A stretch of 64,000 bases of DNA, from the NCBI RefSeq assembly GCF_006974145.1, contig NZ_CP039456.1:2076001-2140000 (forward strand), read 5' to 3'. The stretch comes from Changchengzhania lutea (GTDB taxonomy: Bacteria; Bacteroidota; Bacteroidia; Flavobacteriales; Flavobacteriaceae). Position numbers and translations under genes: made by a program. The notes under the pieces were generated by a model, which did no database searches, was not told where the DNA came from, and saw nothing but the letters and a program-made list of their open reading frames with translations. Shown in pieces: positions 51,775 to 61,830 of the stretch (position 1 is the first letter of the stretch; each line of letters opens with the position of its first letter).

Positions 51775-54591
51775 TGGCACATCCATTTTAAAAGCACTTT
51801 CCATTTCGGTTTTAATTAATGTTTGCATGTCCCCAAGCTCTGGTTTATAAACATCAAACACCAATTCATCATGCACTTGCAATAACATTTTGGTTTTATA
51901 ATTACCTTCTTGAAGTTTGTTATAAATATTAATCATAGCAATTTTAATAATATCTGCTGCACTACCTTGTATGGGTGCATTCACTGCGTTACGTTCTGCA
52001 GCACCACGAACCACAGCATTACGTGAGTTGATATCTTTTAAATAACGGCGACGCCCCAAAACGGTTTGTACGTAACCATTATCGCGAGCAAAATCGACTT
52101 GCTCACTCATGTACGCTCGAAGTTTTGGATAGGTGGCGTAATAGGTTTCAATAAGCTCTTTGGATTCACTTCTAGATAAATCGGTTTGATTGCTTAATCC
52201 GAAAGCAGAAACACCGTAAATAATACCGAAGTTTACCGTTTTGGCATTGCTACGTTGTTCGCGAGTGACTTCATCTAATGGCACATTAAAAACTTTGGAT
52301 GCTGTGGACGCATGAATATCTTCACCATTTTTAAACGCTTCAATCATGGTTTCCTCTTTACTTAAAGCAGCAATAATACGGAGTTCTATTTGAGAATAAT
52401 CGGCAGCTAATAAAATATAGTTTCCATTTCGAGGAACAAATGCTTTTCGTACTTGCCGCCCGCGTTCGGTCCGTATGGGGATATTTTGAAGATTGGGGTT
52501 GTTACTGCTCAATCGGCCAGTAGCTGCAACGGTTTGCATATAATCTGTATGGACGCGACCTGTTGATGGTTCTACCTGTGTTGGTAAGGCATCTACATAA
52601 GTGCTTTTTAATTTTGCTAAACCACGATAATCCAATATGTTTTGAATAATCTCGTGGTCTTTCGCTAAATAGCTTAAAATATCCTCGCCTGTTGCGTACT
52701 GTCCCGTTTTGGTCTTTTTAGGTTTGTCTACAAGCTTTAATTTTTCAAAAAGAATAATCCCTAATTGTTTAGGCGAAGCGATGTTAAATTCTTCTCCAGC
52801 AGCTTCATAAATTTTGGTTTCTAATGAAACGATGTCTTTATTGAGGTCTTCAGATAAAGAATTTAAGAATTTTTTATCCAAATTAATACCTTCTATCTCC
52901 ATAGCCGCCAACACACGAAGCAACGGAATTTCAATATCATCAAATAGTTTTTGGGTATTGGCCTCGCCCAATTCTTTTTCAAAATGTTCTTTGAGTTGAA
53001 GGGTAATATCGGCATCTTCAACGGCATATTCGGTTTGTTTTTCTAAAGGAACATCGCGCATCGATAATTGGTTTTTTCCTTTTTTACCGATCAATTCCGT
53101 TATAGAAATAGGCGTGTAATTTAAATAGGTTTCCGCCAGTACATCCATATTATGGCGCATATCTGGATTAATCAAATAATGTGCTAACATGGTGTCGAAT
53201 AATTTGCCTTTAACGTCTACATGATATTTTGCTAATACTTTAATATCGTATTTTAAATTCTGACCAATTTTTTCAATTGTTTCACTTTCAAAAAACGGAC
53301 GCAATTGCTCAATCAGTGCTTGGGCTTCATTTTTATCTTCTGGAAACGGTAAATAAAAACCTTTCCCCACTTCCCAAGAAAAAGCTATACCTACTAATTC
53401 GGCAGTTAACGGATTTAATCCTGTAGTCTCTGTATCAAAACACACTGAAGTCTGATTCATCAAATTTTTAATAAACAGTTTGGTAGCCATTCCAGGTGCG
53501 ACACTTTGATAAAAATGTGAAGTCGTTTCTGCTGTTTTTCGAGTGAATTCAGAAACAGTTTCTGTTTGAGTTGCACTTGAAGGGTCAGCTCCAAATAAGG
53601 AAAATTGTCCAGCACCAGCAGATTGCACTTCTTTTGGGGTGGCCTTTGTGCCTGTATTCTCTGAAGGTTTTGAAGTTCCATTTGATTGACCAGTCGCGAC
53701 TTGATTTTCAGTTGCAAATGTCTTGAGGAAATTATCCGTTAACCTTCTAAATTCCAATTCTTGAAAAATATTTTTGACCGCTTCAATATCTGGATGGTCC
53801 AATTCAAAATCTTTTGCGTTAAAGGTCACAGGAACATCCAACATAATCGTGGCAAGTTCTTTAGACAACATACCCAGTTCTTTAGATGCTTCCACCTTTT
53901 CGCGCATTTTTCCTTTTAATTGATCGGTGTTGGCCAGCAGGTTTTCCATGCTCCCAAACTCCTTGATAAATTTTTTGGCAGTCTTTTCGCCCACACCTGG
54001 TAATCCTGGAATGTTATCACTAGAATCGCCCATCATACCTAAAAAGTCAATCACTTGCATCGGGGTTTCTACTTCAAATTTTTTCTTTACTTCTGGGATT
54101 CCCCAAGTTTCATAACCACCTCCAAAAACAGGGCGATACATAAATATATTGTCGGTAACCAATTGTGCAAAATCCTTATCGGGCGTCACCATAAAGGTTC
54201 TATAGCCTTCTTTTTCCGCTTGACGCGACAGGGTGCCAATCACATCATCGGCTTCATAGCCTTCTTCCACCATAATAGGAATGTGCATGGCTTCAAGAAT
54301 ATTGTAAATATGTGGAATAGCGGTTCTTATACCTTCAGGCGTTTCATCTCTATTCGCTTTGTATTCCGAATACATTTCCACACGGTCTACACTGCCGCCC
54401 TTATCAAAACAAACCGCTAAATGATCTGGTCGCTCACGTTTAATAACGTCTAATAAGGAGTTCATAAAACCCATAATAGCCGAGGTGTCTTCGCCTTTAG
54501 AATTAATTCTTGGATTTTTTATAAAAGCATAATAGCCACGAAAAATAAGGGCATAGGCATCAACTAAAAAAAGGCGTTTTTGATCGGACAT
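51727..54591 (-). CDS. polA: DNA polymerase I
   Basis: A 954-residue repair and replication polymerase. Residues 1 to about 290 are the 5'-3' exonuclease (LFLVDAYALIFRGYYAF, DDVIGTLSRQAE, GDSSDNIPGLPGVGEKTA). After a linker of about 70 residues the 3'-5' proofreading domain keeps its motif FDTETTGL. The polymerase domain has motif A LLAADYSQIELR, motif B RSNAKTVNFGIIYG and motif C LLQVHDELVF. All catalytic residues appear intact. Confidence 0.97.
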   Translation of the reverse strand: MSDQKRLFLVDAYALIFRGYYAFIKNPRINSKGEDTSAIMGFMNSLLDVIKRERPDHLAVCFDKGGSVDRVEMYSEYKANRDETPEGIRTAIPHIYNILEAMHIPIMVEEGYEADDVIGTLSRQAEKEGYRTFMVTPDKDFAQLVTDNIFMYRPVFGGGYETWGIPEVKKKFEVETPMQVIDFLGMMGDSSDNIPGLPGVGEKTAKKFIKEFGSMENLLANTDQLKGKMREKVEASKELGMLSKELATIMLDVPVTFNAKDFELDHPDIEAVKNIFQELEFRRLTDNFLKTFATENQVATGQSNGTSKPSENTGTKATPKEVQSAGAGQFSLFGADPSSATQTETVSEFTRKTAETTSHFYQSVAPGMATKLFIKNLMNQTSVCFDTETTGLNPLTAELVGIAFSWEVGKGFYLPFPEDKNEAQALIEQLRPFFESETIEKIGQNLKYDIKVLAKYHVDVKGKLFDTMLAHYLINPDMRHNMDVLAETYLNYTPISITELIGKKGKNQLSMRDVPLEKQTEYAVEDADITLQLKEHFEKELGEANTQKLFDDIEIPLLRVLAAMEIEGINLDKKFLNSLSEDLNKDIVSLETKIYEAAGEEFNIASPKQLGIILFEKLKLVDKPKKTKTGQYATGEDILSYLAKDHEIIQNILDYRGLAKLKSTYVDALPTQVEPSTGRVHTDYMQTVAATGRLSSNNPNLQNIPIRTERGRQVRKAFVPRNGNYILLAADYSQIELRIIAALSKEETMIEAFKNGEDIHASTASKVFNVPLDEVTREQRSNAKTVNFGIIYGVSAFGLSNQTDLSRSESKELIETYYATYPKLRAYMSEQVDFARDNGYVQTVLGRRRYLKDINSRNAVVRGAAERNAVNAPIQGSAADIIKIAMINIYNKLQEGNYKTKMLLQVHDELVFDVYKPELGDMQTLIKTEMESAFKMDVPLDVEVDTGLNWLEAH

Positions 54592-54693
54592 GTAGATAGT
54601 TTTGATAGAAAATCAAATCTACAAAAACTTATCACCTAATTGAAATTAATTGAAATGCAATTTGTAATTTTCAAATCTTAAATATAAAGAGGC

Positions 54694-55623
54694 ATGACGA
54701 AATTTTCAATAGCCATTCATGGTGGTGCGGGCACTTTAGTTAAAGGAATGATGACCCCCGAACTAGAACTTCAATACAAAGAAGCACTAACCTGTGCTTT
54801 GAATGCGGGATATCAACTTCTAGAAGCGGGTAAATCGGCTATTGATGCGGTTGAAGAAGCTGTAAAAATATTGGAAGATTCGCATTTGTTTAATGCAGGA
54901 AAAGGATCGGTATTTACGGCAAACGAAACACATGAAATGGACGCTAGTATTATGGATGGTAAGACATTAAATGCGGGTGCTGTAAGTTTAATTTCAGGAA
55001 TAAAAAACCCGGTGAGTTTGGCTCGGGATGTGATGGAAAAAAGTGAGCACGTTTTTTTAGCCGGAGATGGAGCCATGCAGTTTGCAAAGGTCCACGATTA
55101 CATACTAGAAGAGGATGCCTATTTCTATGACGATTTCAGGCACAAGCAATGGTTAGACATAAAGGACACCGATAGTTTTCAATTGGATCATGCCACTAAA
55201 AAGGATTCAAAATTTGGAACGGTTGGGGCCGTGGCGTGTGATCAAAACGGTGATATTGCCGCAGCCACGTCCACAGGTGGAATGACCAATAAAAAATGGG
55301 GTCGCGTGGGTGATTCTCCTATGATTGGATCTGGGAATTATGCGAACAATAAAACCTGTGCCATTTCTTGTACGGGAAGTGGTGAGTTTTTTATTCGTGG
55401 TGTGGTAGCTTACGATGTGGCCTGCTTAATGGAGCATAAAGCCATGACGCTTGAAGGAGCTTCAAACGAAGTGATTCATAAACGTATCTTAGAAATTGGC
55501 GGTGATGGTGGATTAATTGCTGTTGATGCTGAAGGCAACATAGCGATGCCTTTTAATACCGAAGGCATGTATCGCGCTAGTAAAACTTCTAATGGAGAAC
55601 AAGCTGTTTCTATTTATAAATAA
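54694..55623 (+). CDS. Isoaspartyl peptidase / plant-type L-asparaginase
   Basis: A 309-residue Ntn hydrolase that self-cleaves before T176 (SKFGTVGAVA). Family motifs are SIAIHGGAGTL, FNAGKGSVFTANETHEMDASIMDG and GRVGDSPMIGSGNYANN. These enzymes cleave beta-linked Asp dipeptides, including the beta-Asp-Arg released from cyanophycin. Its nearness to cyanophycinase and cyanophycin synthetase supports that role. No signal peptide, so cytoplasmic. Divergent from polA. Confidence 0.92.
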   Translation: MTKFSIAIHGGAGTLVKGMMTPELELQYKEALTCALNAGYQLLEAGKSAIDAVEEAVKILEDSHLFNAGKGSVFTANETHEMDASIMDGKTLNAGAVSLISGIKNPVSLARDVMEKSEHVFLAGDGAMQFAKVHDYILEEDAYFYDDFRHKQWLDIKDTDSFQLDHATKKDSKFGTVGAVACDQNGDIAAATSTGGMTNKKWGRVGDSPMIGSGNYANNKTCAISCTGSGEFFIRGVVAYDVACLMEHKAMTLEGASNEVIHKRILEIGGDGGLIAVDAEGNIAMPFNTEGMYRASKTSNGEQAVSIYK

Positions 55624-55758
55624 ATCGTGATTGCGAATCCCATTTTTTCGGGATGTGCCATCTGTTTATTAATCTAAAAATTCTCCAATGGCTCTGCCTC
55701 GGAGTTTCCAGGTGAGGCAAAATATAAAATTTCGGGTTTTGGTCACTTCAGACAAAAT

Positions 55759-55817
55759 AAAACCGGCTAGCCGGCAGGCTGTTATCCTTGCGGCTTGCCT
55801 TGGGGATAGTCGGTTTC
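55759..55817. repeat. GC-rich structured intergenic sequence
   Basis: The 264-bp gap between the isoaspartyl peptidase and cyanophycinase genes contains a long imperfect hairpin with outer arms AAACCGGCT and AGTCGGTTT, including the perfect palindrome CCGGCTAGCCGG (55763-55774). A smaller TGCCTC/GAGGCA stem lies near 55696-55722. It looks like a dispersed structured repeat; only one copy is present here. Confidence 0.45.
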
Positions 55818-55887
55818 AAGAAATTTTTTATTACTTCGAATTATTGTTGAAAAGATTACCACGTGATTTGGTTCCCAGTAATGACAA

Positions 55888-56751
55888 CTAAATAAAAGGA
55901 GATTCAATAGGCAATACGGATACGCTTCTGTTTTGGATGTCGTACATGTCTCCATTTGATAACACATGAACCCTAAGGTTGGCCATCGTCATGGGCGTGC
56001 CTTCATCTAAGACTTTTTCGTTATTGTGGGTAAGTTTACTGCCGTCAAAAACAATAATCATCCCAGAACCTATAACCGTGCAATTGTTACCATTTTTAAT
56101 GATCAGCCCCGTATCTTCTGCCAATCCAATACCAATAAGATTGGGGAATTTTGCCACTGCTTCAGATTGTCTGCCAAAACGTCCTCTCCTTATAAAATGA
56201 GTGTCTATGATTAATTCAGGAATAAAGCCCAAACCTTTGTACATACTTACGGCGCCTTTGATAAAAGCTTCTTTTGGGCTGCCACCAGAAATCATTTCAT
56301 GGGTCATAGCCATGGCACCCGCACTGGTGCCCGCAATCACAAAACCAGTTTCGTTTTTATAGCGATCTAATAAAATAGTATGAATGGTGGTGGTGCCTAT
56401 AAAATTGGTGATTTTAGATTGATTACCACCAGAGAACATCACGCAATCGGCATTTTTAATTAAAGCAATAGCATCCTCTTTTTCTGCATCTTCTTGACTT
56501 CGAATATCCAAAATGGTAACATTGTTACATCCTAAGGTATTAAAAGCCGTTAAATAATTCTTTCCTATTTCAACAGGGATACTGGATGCTGTTGGTATAA
56601 CCACAATTTTGGCATCATGCCCGCCAGCTTCTTCTACAACGTAAGCGAGTATCCCTTCGTCAATAAAGTCTAGGGTATACATTTCGTTTTCTACAATGCC
56701 TTTATCTTCATTTCCTCCAATAGGAATTAGGGTTCCTTTTATCATCGACAT
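55888..56751 (-). CDS. cphB: Cyanophycinase
   Basis: A 287-residue serine exopeptidase of the peptidase S51 family that degrades cyanophycin to beta-Asp-Arg dipeptides. The nucleophile is S143 in GTSAGAMAMT. Other motifs are LIPIGGNEDKG, VIPTASSIPVEIG and MFSGGNQSKITNF. No signal peptide, so it acts on internal granules. It is divergent from cphA, with 106 bp between the start codons. Confidence 0.94.
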   Translation of the reverse strand: MSMIKGTLIPIGGNEDKGIVENEMYTLDFIDEGILAYVVEEAGGHDAKIVVIPTASSIPVEIGKNYLTAFNTLGCNNVTILDIRSQEDAEKEDAIALIKNADCVMFSGGNQSKITNFIGTTTIHTILLDRYKNETGFVIAGTSAGAMAMTHEMISGGSPKEAFIKGAVSMYKGLGFIPELIIDTHFIRRGRFGRQSEAVAKFPNLIGIGLAEDTGLIIKNGNNCTVIGSGMIIVFDGSKLTHNNEKVLDEGTPMTMANLRVHVLSNGDMYDIQNRSVSVLPIESPFI

Positions 56752-56857
56752 ACAATCTCTATCTTGAATTTAATTTAGAGGCAAAAATAAGTTAAATTTT
56801 TAACGAAAATGCATATATTTATAATCTTTCCTTTTTAATAATCTTAAAAAAATCAAT

Positions 56858-59491
56858 ATGAAAATCATCGATATCAATGCCATGAGAGGCCCTAATTACT
56901 GGTCTGTTAGACGTCACAAACTAATCGTTATGGTATTGGATTTGGAAGCTATGGAAGCTTACCCAACGAATAAAGTGCCAGGATTTAGTGATCGTCTAAA
57001 AGCCATGTTTCCTAGCATGTATGCACATCGATGTTCTGAAGGTTGCGAAGGTGGTTTTTTTATGCGGGTAGATGAAGGTACCTGGATGGGTCATGTTATA
57101 GAACATATTGCTTTGGAAATCCAGAGTCTTGCAGGCATGGATACAGGATTTGGTCGAACTAGGGGTTATGGTGAAGAAGGGGTCTATAATGTGGTGTTTT
57201 CGTATATCGAAGAAAGTGTAGGGCGTTATGCTGCTGAGGTATCTGTTAAAATATGTGAAGCTTTAATTGCGGCTAAAGAATATGACCTTGATTACGATAT
57301 ACAACATATGCGTGAACTCCGTGAATCTGAACGTTTAGGGCCAAGTACTGGGTCTATTGTAGAAGAAGCCGACAGTAGAGGCATTCCGTGGATTCGATTA
57401 AATAAATATTCCTTGTGCCAATTAGGTTATGGTGCCAATCAAAAACGCATTCAGGCCACAGTAACTAGTGAAACCAGTAGTATAGGTGTGGAATTAGCCT
57501 GTGATAAGGAGGATACAAAATACTTATTGGAACAAGCCGAAGTAGAAGTTCCCCGAGGTGATATTATTAGTAAAGAGAGCAGTCTTGAAGATGCTTGCAG
57601 ATATGTTGGTTTCCCTTTGGTAATAAAACCTATTGATGGGAATCACGGTCGAGGGATCACTGTAGATGTTCAAAATTATGAGGATGCTTTGGTTGGCTTT
57701 CATGCCGCTAGGGAAGTGTCTAGACGAGTTATTGTTGAAAAATATATTACTGGCGAAGATTATAGGCTATTGGTTATTAATAATAGGTTAGTTGCTGCGG
57801 CAAAACGAACACCAGCACATGTTGTTGGGGATGGTGAATCTACTGTAGAGCAATTGATTGATCGCATTAATAGAGATCCCCGAAGAGGGTATGGGCATGA
57901 AAAGGAACTTACTCAAATCACCATAAACGATTTAACAAAAACCATTATTGCTGATGCGGGTTATGCTTTGGATTCGGTTTTAGAAAAAGATGAAAAACTA
58001 ATTTTAAAAGACACAGCCAATTTAAGCACAGGAGGAACGGCGGAAGATGTGACCGATATTCTACATCCGGCTAATGTCTCCATGGCAGAGCGTATTTCAA
58101 AAATCATAGATTTAGATATTTGTGGTATAGATGTCATGACCACAGATATTACACAACCCTTGTCTGAAACTGGTGGTGCTATTTTAGAAGTGAATGCGGG
58201 CCCTGGGTTTAGAATGCACTTAGCACCAACCACGGGTTTGCCGCGTAATGTGGCAGCACCTGTTATCGATAAATTATTTCCTCAAGGTAATACAGGCAGA
58301 ATTCCCATTGTTGCCATTACAGGAACTAACGGAAAAACCACAACCTCACGATTAATAGCCCACATTGCAAAAATGAAAGGCTATCGGGTGGGCTACACGA
58401 CAAGCGATGGGGTTTACATTCAAAACCGTTTGCTCATGAAAGGCGATTGCACAGGACCATCCAGTGCAGAGTTTGTTTTAAAAGATCCTACAGTAAATTT
58501 TGCCGTTTTAGAATGTGCGCGCGGTGGTTTGCTTCGTGCCGGACTTGGGTTTTCGCATTGCGATGTTGGTATTGTTACCAATGTTGCCGCCGATCATTTG
58601 GGGTTAAAGGGGATTCACACCGTAGGGCAATTAGCCAAAGTGAAAGGGGTTATTCCTGAAACAGTTTTGCCTAGTGGTTATGCGATTTTAAATGCCGATG
58701 ATGATTTGGTTTACGATATGAGACGTTCCCTAGAGTGCAACGTCGCTTTGTTTTCTATGGATGAAGAGAATCCAAGAATAAAAGCCATGCAGCGATTAAA
58801 TGGGGTTACGGCTGTGTTTGAAAATGGTTATGTCACCATTTGTCGTGGACAATGGAAAATGAGGATTATGAAAGTTGAAAATATTCCATTGACTTATGGT
58901 GGTAAAGCAACCTTTATGATTCAAAATGTATTAGCGGCAATTTTAGCAGCGCATGTACAAGGCATAAGTATTGAAGACATGAAAGCGGCATTGGAAACTT
59001 TTATTCCATCCGCATCCCAAACACCAGGGCGACTTAATTTATTTGAATTTAATGATTTTTCCATATTATTGGACTATGCGCATAACCCAGCAGGAATGCG
59101 TGCCCTTCATAAATTTATGGATAATTTGAATGCCACGGTTAAAGTGGGAATTATAGCAGGGATAGGTGATAGGCGCGTGGAGGATAATAATGAAATGGGC
59201 AGTATTGCAGCAGACATGTTTGATGAAATTATTATCAGACAAGACAAGCATTTGCGCGGAAAGACGGAAGAGGAACTTATTAAAATGCTTGACGACGGTA
59301 TTAAAATGAGAGATCCCAATAAAAAGACAACGATTATTCCATCAGAAAAAGAGGCTATAACGTATGCGGTAAAGAATGCTGTTAAAGGGTCGCTTATCGT
59401 ATTATGTAGTGATGTTATTCCCGATGCTTTACAATTGGTACAAGAATTGAAAGATAAAGAAGCCAAAGGGGAACTGATGTTCAGCGAATAG
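56858..59491 (+). CDS. cphA: Cyanophycin synthetase
   Basis: An 877-residue enzyme that builds the multi-L-arginyl-poly-L-aspartate polymer. It has the N-terminal domain (RGPNYWSVRRHKLIVMVLDLE), an ATP-grasp domain (FPLVIKPIDGNHGRGIT, ILEVNAGPGFRMHLAPT) for Asp addition, and a Mur-ligase-like domain (VAITGTNGKTTTSRLIAHIA, LDYAHNPAGM) for Arg addition. The length and domain order match CphA1. The gene makes carbon-nitrogen storage granules likely in this organism. Confidence 0.95.
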   Translation: MKIIDINAMRGPNYWSVRRHKLIVMVLDLEAMEAYPTNKVPGFSDRLKAMFPSMYAHRCSEGCEGGFFMRVDEGTWMGHVIEHIALEIQSLAGMDTGFGRTRGYGEEGVYNVVFSYIEESVGRYAAEVSVKICEALIAAKEYDLDYDIQHMRELRESERLGPSTGSIVEEADSRGIPWIRLNKYSLCQLGYGANQKRIQATVTSETSSIGVELACDKEDTKYLLEQAEVEVPRGDIISKESSLEDACRYVGFPLVIKPIDGNHGRGITVDVQNYEDALVGFHAAREVSRRVIVEKYITGEDYRLLVINNRLVAAAKRTPAHVVGDGESTVEQLIDRINRDPRRGYGHEKELTQITINDLTKTIIADAGYALDSVLEKDEKLILKDTANLSTGGTAEDVTDILHPANVSMAERISKIIDLDICGIDVMTTDITQPLSETGGAILEVNAGPGFRMHLAPTTGLPRNVAAPVIDKLFPQGNTGRIPIVAITGTNGKTTTSRLIAHIAKMKGYRVGYTTSDGVYIQNRLLMKGDCTGPSSAEFVLKDPTVNFAVLECARGGLLRAGLGFSHCDVGIVTNVAADHLGLKGIHTVGQLAKVKGVIPETVLPSGYAILNADDDLVYDMRRSLECNVALFSMDEENPRIKAMQRLNGVTAVFENGYVTICRGQWKMRIMKVENIPLTYGGKATFMIQNVLAAILAAHVQGISIEDMKAALETFIPSASQTPGRLNLFEFNDFSILLDYAHNPAGMRALHKFMDNLNATVKVGIIAGIGDRRVEDNNEMGSIAADMFDEIIIRQDKHLRGKTEEELIKMLDDGIKMRDPNKKTTIIPSEKEAITYAVKNAVKGSLIVLCSDVIPDALQLVQELKDKEAKGELMFSE

Positions 59492-59510
59492 TATATTTAG
59501 CTTTTAGATG

Positions 59511-59558
59511 AATCCAATCAGAATATTCAAATAAACAATAATCTGATTGGATTTTCTT
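59511..59558 (+). terminator. Terminator after cphA
   Basis: AATCCAATCAGA (59511-59522) pairs exactly with TCTGATTGGATT (59542-59553), 19-nt loop, followed by TTCTTATTTG. Confidence 0.8.
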
Positions 59559-59571
59559 ATTTGTAAAAGGA

Positions 59572-59937
59572 TTAGTTAGTATCAAGTTCTTGTCCGAATT
59601 GTAATTTGTAGCCATTACAATCGTAAATAGTAAACTCGCGCATCCCATGATCTAAACTTTCAATAGGATTACAGATATCGACCTTATCTTTTAAGATTTG
59701 CCAAAGTACATCAACATCATCAGATTGAATAAACAAACTACCCGTTAGTTTTGTCTCTGGACTCGTTTCTTTATCTGTTCGATTGGAAAACATAATGACC
59801 ACATCATCTTTCTGAATAACTGCCCATTCATTTTTTACACGATCTAAACATTGAAAATCCAGATTGATTTCGTAAAAACGTATCGTTTCGTCCATGTTAT
59901 CAACTTCTAACATTGGGGTCAGGTGGTTAAAGGCCAT
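59572..59937 (-). CDS. VOC (glyoxalase/bleomycin-resistance) family protein
   Basis: About 121 residues from the Met of MAFNHLTPMLEV at 59937; an in-frame start at 59964 adds nine residues. It has the paired beta-alpha-beta-beta-beta units of the VOC superfamily (MDETIRFYEINLDFQCLDRV and the later MREFTIYDCNGYKLQFGQ), with a metal-ligand-like H near the N-terminus and E in REFTIYD. Many such proteins are lyases, dioxygenases or antibiotic-binding proteins; the substrate is unknown. Confidence 0.82.
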   Translation of the reverse strand: MAFNHLTPMLEVDNMDETIRFYEINLDFQCLDRVKNEWAVIQKDDVVIMFSNRTDKETSPETKLTGSLFIQSDDVDVLWQILKDKVDICNPIESLDHGMREFTIYDCNGYKLQFGQELDTN

Positions 59938-60187
59938 ATTGATTTTTGATTGTTTTATTGCCAAACAATTGAGCGTCGACGTTCGATCGCTTGTCTGGTG
60001 AGAGATTCTTCAATCCATTAGGAATGGTAATATTGGAATACCTATGATAATTAACAATTATTTCTGTATGTAGTTTAACAGAATGGAGGAGGTGGCAATC
60101 CTTTTGTGTTGAAAGAATTAACATCTCTTTTATGCAAGAAAGAAATAAGATACTCGACAAAAGAGAAAAAGCTAATACAGGATTCAT
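59927..60187 (-). CDS. Possible small lipoprotein
   Basis: An 86-residue frame with a hydrophobic N-terminus and a lipobox-like LSSILFLSCIK (Cys at 18). The rest has no recognisable domain. It ends 10 bp inside the VOC gene if that starts at 59937. The signal-like start supports it, but nothing else does. From here to 60459 I see only AT-rich sequence that should contain the promoter of the phosphoesterase gene. Confidence 0.35.
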   Translation of the reverse strand: MNPVLAFSLLSSILFLSCIKEMLILSTQKDCHLLHSVKLHTEIIVNYHRYSNITIPNGLKNLSPDKRSNVDAQLFGNKTIKNQYGL

Positions 60188-60459
60188 TATAAATACATGC
60201 TTATCATGAAGCTCCTAATATACTAAAATACAATACAAACCAGTAATTTGAATAAAGCTAATTCTGAAAACCATTGTAATTTCGAAATTTGTAAGCTTTT
60301 CTAATAGAGTTCATTTTAAAAATAGTAACCTAAAATATGCATATTAATAATATTATTGCAAACCATGCGTATTGGGTTCATTATAAACCGAAAAGCGTTA
60401 ACAGTTTTTTTAGATAATCCTTAGATTGAATCACTAACTTTACCCCATAATAAAAAAGT

Positions 60460-61692
60460 ATGCTACGTTGGATTATTTTTGCCCTATTTTTTATAGTTAC
60501 TACATTTTACGGGTTTCAAGCTCTAAAAACAGTCACTAAAGGCAACTGGTTTCATTATGTTTTTTTTGCAATTGCTTTGGTAATTGCTGGGAATTTTATC
60601 GTGCAGTTCGCCATGTCTTCAGAGGGTCGCGTATTAAGCCCGTCAAAAAGTTATGCCTTTGGGTTTCTTTTAGCGTTTTTATCTTTCAATTTGGTAATCA
60701 TACCCATTTTACTTGGTGAAGACATCGTACGCCTCGTTTTAGGCTTATATGATAGATTGGTCACCACAAACGAAAAATTTGATATTCCATCAAGACGAAA
60801 GTTTATTAGTCAAATAGCTTTAGGTTTGGCTGCCATTCCATTTACATCTTTACTATATGGCATGTATAGAGGGAAATATCAATTTAGGGTATTAAATTAC
60901 ACCTTACATTTCGAAGATTTGCCAGATGCCTTCGATGGTTACAAGATTACACAGGTGAGTGATATTCACTCTGGGAGTTTTGACAACAGGGAGAAAATTG
61001 AATATGGCGTGGAGCTTATTAACCAACAACAATCTGATGCTATATTATTCACGGGAGATTTGGTGAATAATAAAACCTCTGAAATGATCCCATGGAAAGC
61101 ATTGTTTGGTACCCTAAAAGCTAAAGATGGTGTGTTTTCAGTTTTGGGAAATCATGATTATGGCGATTATATAGATTGGCCATCACCAGATGCCAAGGCT
61201 CAAAATCTAGTCGATTTGGTCGAACTTCAAAAAGAAATGGGCTACGATGTGCTTTTAAACGAAAGCCGATTCATTGAGAAAGATGGGCAACGTATTGCTA
61301 TTATTGGTGTAGAAAACTGGGGCAAAGGCGGTTTTAAAAAAGCTGGAGATTTAACAAAAGCGGCAGCACAGGTGACTCCAGATGATTTTAAGATATTAAT
61401 GAGTCATGACCCAAGCCATTGGGAAGAGGTAGTGATTAATGATGATTACCATTATCACTTAACGCTTAGCGGCCATACGCACGGGATGCAATTTGGGATA
61501 GAAATTCCAGGCTGGATTAAATGGAGTCCTGTAAAATGGCGCTATAAATACTGGGCAGGAATTTATAAAGAGTTGGGGCAATACATAAATGTAAATCGAG
61601 GATTTGGATATTTAGGATATCCAGGACGCGTTGGAATTTGGCCAGAGGTGACTGTTATTGAACTTAAAAAAGGGAAATCGACAGAGGCTTAA
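60460..61692 (+). CDS. Membrane-anchored calcineurin-like metallophosphoesterase
   Basis: A 410-residue protein with about four N-terminal hydrophobic helices (residues 1-130) and a phosphoesterase domain. Metal-ligand motifs are DIHSGSFDN, FTGDLVNN, LGNHDYGDY, LMSHDPSHW and LSGHTHGMQFG, all intact. The family includes lipid and nucleotide phosphodiesterases such as YkuE, which is exported; here the catalytic domain is tied to the membrane. Substrate unknown. Confidence 0.9.
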   Translation: MLRWIIFALFFIVTTFYGFQALKTVTKGNWFHYVFFAIALVIAGNFIVQFAMSSEGRVLSPSKSYAFGFLLAFLSFNLVIIPILLGEDIVRLVLGLYDRLVTTNEKFDIPSRRKFISQIALGLAAIPFTSLLYGMYRGKYQFRVLNYTLHFEDLPDAFDGYKITQVSDIHSGSFDNREKIEYGVELINQQQSDAILFTGDLVNNKTSEMIPWKALFGTLKAKDGVFSVLGNHDYGDYIDWPSPDAKAQNLVDLVELQKEMGYDVLLNESRFIEKDGQRIAIIGVENWGKGGFKKAGDLTKAAAQVTPDDFKILMSHDPSHWEEVVINDDYHYHLTLSGHTHGMQFGIEIPGWIKWSPVKWRYKYWAGIYKELGQYINVNRGFGYLGYPGRVGIWPEVTVIELKKGKSTEA

Positions 61693-61791
61693 TGTGTATT
61701 ATAGCTTGCGTTCTAGCCGAAAATATTTATTTTTAAAAATAGATAAAAAGGTCTATATTGAGGTGTTGAATAACAAATCAAAATAAAATTG

Positions 61792-61799
61792 TAGGTTTG
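61792..61799 (+). promoter_or_regulatory. Putative promoter of the thioredoxin-like gene
   Basis: TAGGTTTG matches TAnnTTTG and lies 32 bp before the start codon at 61831. A TTG lies upstream at a looser distance. Confidence 0.45.
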
Positions 61800-61830
61800 T
61801 AATAGAATGTTTCAATTAAAGCATTAAAAT

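Noticed and set aside
55688-55891. Plus-strand 67-codon open frame between the peptidase and cyanophycinase genes
   Set aside because: It reads through palindromic, hairpin-forming sequence and has no protein-like features.
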